A DNA stretch of 7,259 nt, from NCBI GenBank assembly GCA_900552255.1, contig URZF01000074.1, forward strand, positions 1 through 7,259. The letters are read 5' to 3'. The translations under genes and the position numbers were made by a program. The stretch is from an uncultured Eubacteriales bacterium (GTDB lineage: Bacteria > Bacillota > Clostridia > Oscillospirales > CAG-272). The notes below the pieces were generated by a model, which searched no databases, was not told the origin of the DNA, and worked only from the letters and a program-made list of their open reading frames with translations. Of this stretch, positions 1 through 5,637 are shown piece after piece; position 1 is the stretch's first letter, and every line of letters starts with the position of its first letter.

Positions 1-176
1 GACGATCGATATCTTGACTCACTGGATCACAACTTTCAAAAATATAATGCTGATTCTTATACGAGTCCATTATACCATAAAATTGCAATCTGTCAAGTAA
101 AAAAAGCAAGAAAGTTCATATAAATTACGAAAATTTCAATACATTCAAGGTGATTTTACAGCAATTTATCCGAAAA
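1..176. other. AT-rich intergenic region at the left edge
   Basis: No open reading frame of note is seen on either strand between the window edge and the end of copA. The stretch is AT-rich and contains a strong minus-strand promoter (69-96) pointing out of the window. I see no convincing intrinsic terminator for the copA transcript. A run of seven T follows on the minus strand, just before the promoter, but the sequence ahead of it forms only a weak GAAA/TTTC pairing. The cop transcript may therefore end by another mechanism or read through. Confidence 0.6.
69..96 (-). promoter_or_regulatory. Strong sigma-A-type promoter reading leftward out of the window
   Basis: On the minus strand a perfect TTGACA (complement of 91-96) is separated by 16 bases from a perfect TATAAT (complement of 69-74). 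Transcription would start near position 62 and run off the left edge. It implies another minus-strand gene or RNA just beyond the window, transcribed separately from copZ-copA. Confidence 0.7.
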
Positions 177-2426
177 TTATACAGCTTTCTTCTTTTTACG
201 GCCGAAGAAGGTAAGTCTCAATGCGTTGCAGACCACAAACAGCGAGCTGACGCTCATTGCGGCGGCGGCGATCATGGGATTGAGCAGAAGCCCAAAAGCC
301 GGATATAACACGCCTGCCGCGACGGGGATCCCGAGCACATTGTAGAAAAATGCCCAAAAAAGATTTTCCTTGATGTTTTTCATGACGGCGCGGGAAAGCT
401 CTATGGCGTCCGCGACGGAGGACAGGCGCCCGCCGACGAGCACACAGTCGGCCGTTTCCTTGGCGATCTCCGTGCCGGCGCCGATGGCGATCGAGGTGCT
501 GGCAAGGGCGAGAGCCGGTGCGTCGTTGATGCCGTCTCCGACCATGACGGTGACATGCTCTACGGAAAGCTCGCGGATTTCGCGCTCCTTGCCGGTAGGG
601 AGAAGTCCCGCGCGGATTTCCTCGATCCCCGTTTCCTTGGCGACGGTCTGCGCCGCGGATTCGCTGTCGCCGGTGAGCATCATGACCTTGCAGCCCAAAG
701 CTTTCAGTCGGCTTATCGCCTCGCGGCTGTCCGGCTTGATTTTGTCCGCGGCAAAGATCACGCCGATGGTCCTTCCGTCATAGGCGACGGCGATCGCCGT
801 TTCTCCTGTGTCCTTGTGCGATAAAATGATCTGCTCCGCTTCCGCCGCGTCGATCCCGTTTTCCGTAAGGAAATCTGTCTTTCCGACGTATGCCGGCTTG
901 CCGTCGATGCTGCCGGAGATCCCGCGTCCGGCGAACGATTTGAAATCATCGACCGCGGCGGGGGAGATGTCCAGCTCCTCGGCTTTGGCGATCACCGCGC
1001 CGGAGAGCGGATGCTCGGAGCTTTTTTCGAGACCTGCCGCGATGGAAAAGAGCGTTTTTTCATCGGCGCCTGTCGCCGCAAAATCGGATACGGAGGGCGT
1101 TCCATCCGTGATCGTGCCGGTTTTGTCGAGCAGGACATATTCCGCACGGCCGAGCGTTTCCAGTGCCTCGCCGGTTTTGATCAGCACGCCGAGGGACGCG
1201 CCTCGGCCGGTTCCGACCGTGATGGCGACGGGCGTCGCGAGTCCGAGCGCACACGGGCAGGAGATGACGAGAACGGATACCGCGCAGCGGATCGCATGCT
1301 CGGTGCTGTCGCCGAAAATGAGCCAAACCGCCAGCGTGATTAGGGAAAGACCGATGACAATCGGGACAAAGATGCCCGATATTTTGTCGGCGAGCCGTGC
1401 GACCGGAGCCTTGGTGGCGCCGGCGTCGGAAACGAGCCTTACGATTTGAGAAAGCGTCGTGTCTTCGCCGACCTTTTCAGCCCGGACATGCAGGACGCCG
1501 CCGGTTACGATCGAGCCGCTGATGATGGAATCACCGGCAGATTTGAGCACGGGAATGCTCTCGCCCGTAAGAGAGGATTCGTCCACAGACGCTTCTCCGT
1601 AGACGATTTCCGCATCGACGGGGGCGGTGCCGCCCGGCCGGATGACGACGATGTCGCCGACCTTGATTTCGGCGGTCGGGATCGTTTTTTCTTCGCCGTT
1701 TTCGAGAATGACCGATTCGGCGGGGGCAAGCTCCATGAGCATTTTGACGGCACCGGTCGTCTTTCTTCTGGCACGCGCCTCAAGCGACTTGCCGACGGTG
1801 ATAAGGGTGGGGATCATCGCCGCGGATTCAAAATACAGATTTTCCATATAGGCGTGCGCGGCCTCGGGATCGGTATCGATGTTGAGAACGATGAGAACAA
1901 AGGTGGCAAGTCCGTAAAGGAAGGAGGCGCCGGCTCCGATGGAGATGAGCGTGTCCATATTGGGAGCGCGTCGGATGATCGCGGCGACGCCTCCGGTAAA
2001 ATATTTCCGGTTGATGATCATGACCGCAGCCGCCAGCACCATCTGGATGCCCGCCGAAATCACGATGCCGCGTCCCGAAAGGAAAGCGGGCATGGGAATC
2101 CCAAGCATGTGTCCCATCGAAAAATACATGAGGATCACCGTGAGCAGGATCGAGCTTATCAGCCGGGCGGCGGTGTATTCGCTTTTCGGCTCTTCATAGG
2201 TGAGCGGCCGGTTTTCCATCACCTTTGTGGGATAACCGGCGGCGGTGACGGCCTCGCATATCTTTTCTTCATTCAAAGCGTCTTCCTCATAGGAGACGCT
2301 CATCTCGCCTGCAAGCAGGCTGACGGAGACCTCCTCCACGCCGGAAAGCGCCCGCACACAGCGTTCTACTGCGGCGGAGCATGCGGAACATGCCATATCG
2401 GAAACCTTGAATCTTTTTTTTGTCAT
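177..2426 (-). CDS. copA: Copper-exporting P-type ATPase CopA (P1B-1)
   Basis: This is a membrane ATPase that pumps Cu(I) out of the cytoplasm; at 749 residues it has the usual length for a bacterial CopA with one metal-binding domain. An N-terminal heavy-metal-associated domain (about 1-70) carries the MACSAC copper site (residues 11-16). The actuator TGES is at 287-290. The transmembrane copper site CPC is at 390-392, the phosphorylated Asp434 lies in DKTGT, the nucleotide-binding HP is at 472-473, and GDGIND is at 630-635. The YN pair (695-696) in helix 7 and MSVSS (724-728) in helix 8 are the family signature for Cu(I) rather than Zn/Cd. The ATG is preceded by AAAGGA 11 bases upstream. 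The gene starts 27 bases after copZ and is clearly in its operon. Small oddities: the usual Gly before the metal loop is Asp10, and there is an extra Cys23. Confidence 0.96.
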   Translation of the reverse strand: MTKKRFKVSDMACSACSAAVERCVRALSGVEEVSVSLLAGEMSVSYEEDALNEEKICEAVTAAGYPTKVMENRPLTYEEPKSEYTAARLISSILLTVILMYFSMGHMLGIPMPAFLSGRGIVISAGIQMVLAAAVMIINRKYFTGGVAAIIRRAPNMDTLISIGAGASFLYGLATFVLIVLNIDTDPEAAHAYMENLYFESAAMIPTLITVGKSLEARARRKTTGAVKMLMELAPAESVILENGEEKTIPTAEIKVGDIVVIRPGGTAPVDAEIVYGEASVDESSLTGESIPVLKSAGDSIISGSIVTGGVLHVRAEKVGEDTTLSQIVRLVSDAGATKAPVARLADKISGIFVPIVIGLSLITLAVWLIFGDSTEHAIRCAVSVLVISCPCALGLATPVAITVGTGRGASLGVLIKTGEALETLGRAEYVLLDKTGTITDGTPSVSDFAATGADEKTLFSIAAGLEKSSEHPLSGAVIAKAEELDISPAAVDDFKSFAGRGISGSIDGKPAYVGKTDFLTENGIDAAEAEQIILSHKDTGETAIAVAYDGRTIGVIFAADKIKPDSREAISRLKALGCKVMMLTGDSESAAQTVAKETGIEEIRAGLLPTGKEREIRELSVEHVTVMVGDGINDAPALALASTSIAIGAGTEIAKETADCVLVGGRLSSVADAIELSRAVMKNIKENLFWAFFYNVLGIPVAAGVLYPAFGLLLNPMIAAAAMSVSSLFVVCNALRLTFFGRKKKKAV

Positions 2427-2453
2427 AGATTTGACTGTCCTTTCCGTTCCCGT

Positions 2454-2669
2454 TCAGACGGATTGCGCCGACGCGGGAAAGCCTGCCGCTGTGACGGCTT
2501 CCGCGATTGTCTCCGCTGTGACGGCGTTTTCGTCGAATTCCACAGTGAGCGTGCCCGCCGAGAGATCGACATCCGCTTTTTTGACGCCGGCAAGCGAGGA
2601 CGCTTTCGTGCTTACCTTGGAAGCGCAGTGCTTGCAGGCCATTCCCGTTACTTTGAAGGTCTTTTTCAT
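2454..2669 (-). CDS. copZ: Copper chaperone CopZ (single HMA domain)
   Basis: A 71-residue cytoplasmic protein consisting of one heavy-metal-associated ferredoxin-like fold. The metal loop GMACKHC lies at residues 9-15, with Cys12 and Cys15 as the Cu(I) ligands. The rest follows the usual beta-alpha-beta-beta-alpha-beta pattern, ending in the typical AVTAAGFPA. By family knowledge it binds Cu(I) and hands it to CopA, the next gene. The ATG has a GGAG ribosome binding site 7 bases upstream. It is the first gene of the copZ-copA operon and has its own promoter. No copper repressor gene (CsoR or CopY type) lies in the window, so the regulator must be encoded elsewhere. Another HMA-type metal carrier is possible, but the linkage to a Cu-type ATPase makes copper most likely. 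Confidence 0.92.
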   Translation of the reverse strand: MKKTFKVTGMACKHCASKVSTKASSLAGVKKADVDLSAGTLTVEFDENAVTAETIAEAVTAAGFPASAQSV

Positions 2670-2683
2670 ATGAACTCCGTTCT

Positions 2684-2699
2684 GCCGCCGGAAGCGGCG
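2684..2699. promoter_or_regulatory. GC hairpin in the copZ 5' leader
   Basis: An inverted repeat lies 15 bases upstream of the copZ start. It can fold as GCCGC/GCGGC around a 5-base loop or as CGCCG/CGGCG around GAAG. On the copZ mRNA it lies just ahead of the ribosome binding site and is not followed by a T run. On the plus strand it is followed by seven T, giving the shape of a short intrinsic terminator facing toward feoB. Role unknown. Confidence 0.45.
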
Positions 2700-2750
2700 T
2701 TTTTTTGATAAATATTAGGGAGAAAAGTATTATTATCCTACCAATTCAAT

Positions 2751-2779
2751 AGTATATCATTCATGGTAAAAAAAGTCAA
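2751..2779 (-). promoter_or_regulatory. copZ-copA promoter
   Basis: On the minus strand TTGACT (complement of 2774-2779) is followed after 17 bases by TATACT (complement of 2751-2756); each differs from consensus by one base. Transcription would begin near 2744, giving a leader of about 75 bases before copZ. The -35 box overlaps the stop codon of feoB (TGA, complement of 2776-2778), so the copper operon has a separate promoter despite being downstream of feoB. No classic CopY box (TACAnnTGTA) is seen. An imperfect GGTAGGA/TCTCCC pair downstream of the -10 is too poor to call an operator. Confidence 0.78.
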
Positions 2780-4560
2780 CCTATAAATGCAAATATTCTG
2801 AAAGCGGTGTAAATGACAAAAGAAACGAAAAAAGCAAAGGCGAGGCAGCGCAGAAGAACATAAATCGTTTTTCTCATTCCGAGCTCCTTCCGGATTGCGG
2901 AAAGCGTCGCCGCACAGGGCGTATACAGAAGGGAAAAGGCTGCGAGCGATGCGGCTCCTGCGGGAGACAGCACCGCGGCAAGTCCTTCCGGTATCAGGAT
3001 TTCGATTGTCGATACGATCGATTCCTTGGCAAAAAAGCCCGCGGCAAGCGCGGATACGATTCGGCCGTCTCCAAGCCCGATGAGGGAAAAGAGCGGAGAG
3101 AAAAGTCTGCCGAATGCGGCGAGTATGCTGTCGATGCCGTTTTCGGTGGGGATAAAGCCGGGGGAAACGGCGCTTAAAATATAGACTACGACGCAGGAAA
3201 GAAAGACGATCGTGCCGGCGCGGACGACAAAATCACGCAGCTTGCCTCCGACCTCCCGCATGAGATTGTTCATTCTCGGCAGACGGTATTTCGGAAGCTC
3301 AATGGTGAGCGGCGGCGCAGGCTTTCCCGCTTTCGATTTGGTGTGGATCAGCGCGGAGAGAGCGGCGGCCGCGATGCCGAGCGAATAGATGAGAAATGCC
3401 GCGAGCGCCGCATGCTTTTCAAAGAATGCGGAAATAATCATGATGAAAACGGGAAAACGGGCGCTGCACGGAATGAACGGCAGGGAATAGACGGCGGTTT
3501 CCTTTTCCTCCGGCGCAAGCGTCGCGGTGGACATCACGGCGGGAACCGTGCAGCCGAAGCCGACAAGCATCGGAATGAAAGCTTTTCCCGAAAGCCCGAA
3601 GGGACGCAGGGTGCTGTCCATGACGAAAGCGGCGCGCGCCATATAGCCGGAGTCCTCCAAGAGTGCCAGCAGCATAAAAAGAATGGCTGTCTGCGGCATG
3701 AAGGAGAGGACGGAGGCAACGCCGGAAAAGATGCCGTCCAAGACGAATCTGCGGATTCCCTCCGATACGCCGAGCCTTGTGAGAAGCTGGTGCAGTTCGT
3801 TCCCAAGGATAGAAAAGGCATCCTCCAGCCGATCGGTGAGATAGCTTCCGACGCTTGAAAAGGTGAGAAGAAAAATCAAAAAAACAACCGCAAAAAAGAG
3901 GGGAATGCCCACATACGGGCGGCATATGATTTGATCGATTCGATCGGTGAGAGAGCGTTTTTCGCTTCCGCGCCGAACTGTTTTTTCCGTGATCTGCTTG
4001 ATGATTCTGAAGGCTTCCTTGCTGTCCGTCCCGCAGCCGAAGGGGCGTGCCGGCTCCGGCGGCGCTTCGCATATGCCGGAGATGAGTTCGCGGATTCCGG
4101 CACCCCGCGCGGCGGAGATGGGAAAGACCGGAATGCCGAGCGCCTCGGCAAGCGCGGGAATGTCGATTCGGATTTTTTCTTTTTCCGCTTCGTCCATCAT
4201 GTTCAGCGCCAGCACGACGCGGACGCCCGCTTCGATCAGTTGGAGCGTCAGATAAAGGCTGCGGTCGAGATTGGTCGCGTCCGCAATGTCGATGACGACA
4301 TCATAATTTCCGCTTTTTATGTATCGCTCGGCTACCTTTTCCTCATTCCCATAGGGCGAGAGGGAATAGCAGCCCGGCAGGTCTACGATATCGGCGTCTG
4401 CCTCTCCGAATCTCCGCATTTTTGCTTTTTTGGGTTCAAACGTCACGCCCGCTCGGTTTCCGACGGCCTCCCCGCTTTTCGTCAGCAGGTTGAAAAGCGT
4501 GGTTTTGCCGCAGTTCGGGTTGCCGGCGAGCGCGATGGTGATTTTTTCGTGCTTTCTCAT
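2776..4560 (-). CDS. feoB: Ferrous iron transporter FeoB, compact form
   Basis: This is an inner-membrane Fe(II) importer with an N-terminal GTPase domain. In the chosen 594-residue frame, G1 GNPNCGKT is at 13-20, the G2 Thr is at 40, G3 DLPG at 60-63, G4 NMMD at 120-123 and a G5-like SA at 149-150. The membrane part starts near residue 214. It has the conserved GYMARAAFVMD (305-315), GFGCTVP (334-340), and the paired Gate motifs with FIPCSARFP (362-370) and YTPCAAT (546-552). It is much shorter than E. coli FeoB (about 770). The helical domain between the GTPase and membrane parts is only about 50 residues, and there is no long C-terminal tail. The usual Arg after the GFGC segment is Ala346 (STATL). 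Start choice: ATG with GGAG 8 bases upstream. An in-frame TTG at 4626, with AAAGG 6 bases ahead and 15 bases from the feoA stop, would add 22 residues and cannot be excluded. Confidence 0.95.
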   Translation of the reverse strand: MRKHEKITIALAGNPNCGKTTLFNLLTKSGEAVGNRAGVTFEPKKAKMRRFGEADADIVDLPGCYSLSPYGNEEKVAERYIKSGNYDVVIDIADATNLDRSLYLTLQLIEAGVRVVLALNMMDEAEKEKIRIDIPALAEALGIPVFPISAARGAGIRELISGICEAPPEPARPFGCGTDSKEAFRIIKQITEKTVRRGSEKRSLTDRIDQIICRPYVGIPLFFAVVFLIFLLTFSSVGSYLTDRLEDAFSILGNELHQLLTRLGVSEGIRRFVLDGIFSGVASVLSFMPQTAILFMLLALLEDSGYMARAAFVMDSTLRPFGLSGKAFIPMLVGFGCTVPAVMSTATLAPEEKETAVYSLPFIPCSARFPVFIMIISAFFEKHAALAAFLIYSLGIAAAALSALIHTKSKAGKPAPPLTIELPKYRLPRMNNLMREVGGKLRDFVVRAGTIVFLSCVVVYILSAVSPGFIPTENGIDSILAAFGRLFSPLFSLIGLGDGRIVSALAAGFFAKESIVSTIEILIPEGLAAVLSPAGAASLAAFSLLYTPCAATLSAIRKELGMRKTIYVLLRCLAFAFFVSFVIYTAFRIFAFIG

Positions 4561-4641
4561 TCTGATATCTCCGTATCCGTTTGATGGAATCGCTTTTATT
4601 CCAAACGTATACGGAAAAGCGGACAAATATGACCTTTCGGC

Positions 4642-4860
4642 TTATATTTTTTCCGCCGAAATTTCGGCCGCCGCTTTCGCCGACAGCGCAAGCTTTGTCA
4701 TGCCGGCGGTGAGGATCACCTTTTTGCCGCTGATGAGAAAAATCCGGATATCCGCGCCCTCAAATATGCCGAAGGACTCATAAAGACGGCGTCTGTCCGG
4801 CATGGCTTGGATGGCGGAAACGCGCAGCATATCTCCTTCGGAGAATTCGTATAGCTTCAT
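4642..4860 (-). CDS. feoA: FeoA, SH3-like partner of FeoB
   Basis: A 72-residue cytoplasmic protein of the FeoA family, a small SH3-like beta barrel thought to act on the FeoB GTPase domain or the assembled transporter. The family pattern is visible: an early SEGDMLRV turn, RRRLYESFGIFEGADI (residues 23-38) matching the usual RRRL..(L/M)G..PG block, then a strand-rich KKVILTAGMTKLALS and a helical Ala/Glu-rich end. The ATG is preceded by AGAGGAG 9 bases upstream. It is the first gene of the feoAB unit; 81 bases separate it from the preferred feoB ATG (15 from the alternative TTG). No feoC follows. Confidence 0.9.
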   Translation of the reverse strand: MKLYEFSEGDMLRVSAIQAMPDRRRLYESFGIFEGADIRIFLISGKKVILTAGMTKLALSAKAAAEISAEKI

Positions 4861-4907
4861 GCAGCTTAGCTCCTCTTGGCAAATATTTTAAAGATAAGGA
4901 GAAAATC

Positions 4908-4937
4908 ATGATAAAAATATCAAAAAAATCTTGACAA
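4908..4937 (-). promoter_or_regulatory. Candidate feoAB promoter
   Basis: On the minus strand TTGTCA (complement of 4932-4937) and TATCAT (complement of 4908-4913) are 18 bases apart, each one mismatch from consensus. The -35 box overlaps the opposite-strand TTGACA of the tRNA-Gln promoter, because the shared bases form a near-palindrome. The leader to feoA would be about 40 bases. It is the best promoter candidate in the interval, but its spacing and boxes are weaker than those of the tRNA promoter. Confidence 0.5.
4909..4922. promoter_or_regulatory. Candidate metalloregulator (Fur-like) operator
   Basis: A perfect inverted repeat, TGATA-AAAA-TATCA, overlaps the -10 box and spacer of the presumed feoA promoter. 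Its arms match the outer part of the Fur consensus (TGATAAT-N-ATTATCA), but the centre is one base short and all A. A further GATAA lies at 4894-4898. The position is right for iron-dependent repression of feoAB. The match is partial, so this is an inference. Confidence 0.35.
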
Positions 4938-4959
4938 ACTAAATTTGTGTGGTTATACT
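4931..4959 (+). promoter_or_regulatory. tRNA-Gln promoter
   Basis: A perfect TTGACA (4931-4936) and TATACT (4954-4959) are separated by 17 bases, which is a near-ideal housekeeping promoter. The start of transcription would be near 4966, leaving a leader of about 56 bases before the mature tRNA. It is divergent from feoA and shares -35 bases with the presumed feoA promoter. Confidence 0.85.
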
Positions 4960-4965
4960 ATTATA

Positions 4966-5021
4966 CGTTCCGGCACGGATCCTGCCAATGCTTGCAGGAT
5001 GTTTTTTGCCGGATAGGAACG
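4966..5021 (+). promoter_or_regulatory. Structured leader with terminator-like hairpin ahead of tRNA-Gln
   Basis: Between the promoter and the tRNA lies a hairpin with a perfect 7-bp stem, ATCCTGC (4979-4985) with GCAGGAT (4994-5000), then G and six T (5002-5007): the form of an intrinsic terminator. Around it, CGTTCC (4966-4971) pairs with GGAACG (5016-5021), and GGCA (4972-4975) with TGCC (5007-5010). The whole leader can therefore close on itself, with its base stacked next to the first tRNA base. It may be an attenuator, a 5' processing signal, or a separate short RNA. It is not a T-box as I know that class. Confidence 0.6.
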
Positions 5022-5022
5022 A

Positions 5023-5098
5023 TGCGGCATCGCCAAGCGGTAAGGCAACGGACTCTGACTCCGTCATTACCTAGGTTCGAATCCTAGTGCCGCAGCCA
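5023..5098 (+). tRNA. tRNA-Gln, anticodon CTG
   Basis: A full cloverleaf is present. Acceptor stem TGCGGCA (5023-5029) pairs with TGCCGCA (5088-5094), 7 of 7. The D arm is closed by GCC/GGC. Anticodon stem ACGGA (5048-5052) pairs with TCCGT (5060-5064). The anticodon loop is 5053-5059, with anticodon CTG at 5055-5057, reading CAG codons. T stem CTAGG/CCTAG encloses the loop TTCGAAT (5076-5082). The discriminator is G5095 and the 3' CCA (5096-5098) is encoded. It is a single tRNA with its own promoter and terminator, not part of a cluster within this window. I see no downstream repeat of its 3' end, so there is no sign of an integrated element. Confidence 0.97.
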
Positions 5099-5127
5099 TG
5101 GCGTCTATACCAAAAAGAGGCCATCCG

Positions 5128-5155
5128 AAAAACGCAGGATTTCCTGCGTTTTTTT
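5128..5155 (+). terminator. Intrinsic terminator of the tRNA-Gln transcript
   Basis: An 8-bp stem AACGCAGG (5131-5138) with CCTGCGTT (5143-5150) closes a 4-base loop and runs into seven T (5149-5155), with a matching A run on the left (5128-5132). It lies 30 bases after the tRNA and is a textbook terminator. Part of its left arm, GCAGGAT (5134-5140), is identical to the right arm of the leader hairpin upstream of the tRNA. Confidence 0.9.
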
Positions 5156-5160
5156 ATTGT

Positions 5161-5571
5161 CCCGAAAAACCGATGTAAAGCGATTGATGGATATATAAAA
5201 ATGCTCGATTTTTTGAGATGGGAGCAGCTGTATCTTTTTTTCCGAACGGCTGGTCATCGTCTCCATATCTTTTTTGAGAGCCAAGCATTATAAGCTGTGT
5301 TTATTATGGAAGAGCCGTCCGGGCGTTGTCACCATCCCTATTTGACCGGACACCGCGCGGTCGCAGCATTGCAAAAATCGATGCCATGCGGTGATGATTC
5401 TAAAAAAGCTGGGAAGGCACGAAAAACCGAAATGCGGATTTCTTCCTAACACATCGCTTGCGGTCAAATGTTCTTGAAAATGCGGTGAGCTGCTGGTTGC
5501 TAACCGGCGCTCTCGGCTCGTTTAAGCTTTCCTGTCCTGCTGAAGGCTTACTGAAAAGGCGATCGCCGGCC
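5161..5571. other. Gene-free spacer of about 410 bases with small inverted repeats
   Basis: I find no gene I can support here on either strand; the open frames present overlap the tRNA or coaX and look like chance. The sequence is not low complexity and holds several potential hairpins. GACCG (5344-5348) pairs with CGGTC (5358-5362). GGAAG (5412-5416) pairs with CTTCC (5442-5446), enclosing GAAAT/ATTTC. GGTT-GCT-AACC is near 5496. A perfect palindrome GGCGATCGCC lies at 5558-5567, directly before the coaX promoter. TTTTTTGAGA occurs twice (5209-5218 and 5270-5279). No strong promoter is seen inside. It could hold a small RNA, a remnant gene or an interspersed repeat. Confidence 0.45.
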
Positions 5572-5600
5572 TTGACAAGGAGACGGCTTTGTGGTAATAT
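5572..5600 (+). promoter_or_regulatory. coaX promoter
   Basis: A perfect TTGACA (5572-5577), a 17-base spacer and TAATAT (5595-5600) lie directly upstream of coaX. The start of transcription would be near 5607, leaving a leader of only about 30 bases. A GGCGATCGCC palindrome ends five bases before the -35 box. I see no other promoter between here and the end of the next gene, so it probably serves both coaX and the S component. Confidence 0.82.
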
Positions 5601-5637
5601 ATCAAAATGAAAATCTTTGCGCGAAAGGAAGAAGCGT

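Noticed and set aside
14..48. Plus-strand TTGACT and TATAAT near the left edge
   Set aside because: The boxes are 23 bases apart, too far for a normal promoter, and lead only into the antisense of copA.
1446..2708. A 420-codon open frame on the plus strand, opposite copA and copZ
   Set aside because: It is antisense to two clear genes, has a charged, repetitive composition with no recognisable domain, and arises from the codon bias of the copA strand. It has no plausible promoter or ribosome binding site.
5087..5293. A 68-codon plus-strand open frame beginning inside tRNA-Gln
   Set aside because: It starts in the tRNA acceptor stem and runs through the tRNA terminator; its composition does not look coding.
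5023..5571. Possible element integrated at the tRNA-Gln gene
   Set aside because: No integrase, no direct repeat of the tRNA 3' end downstream, and the tRNA keeps its own terminator right after it.
5617..5637. Upstream TTG start for coaX
   Set aside because: It would put seven extra residues before the conserved N-terminal strand, lies only about 10 bases from the expected transcription start, and its reading frame covers the AAAGGA ribosome binding site that serves the ATG.
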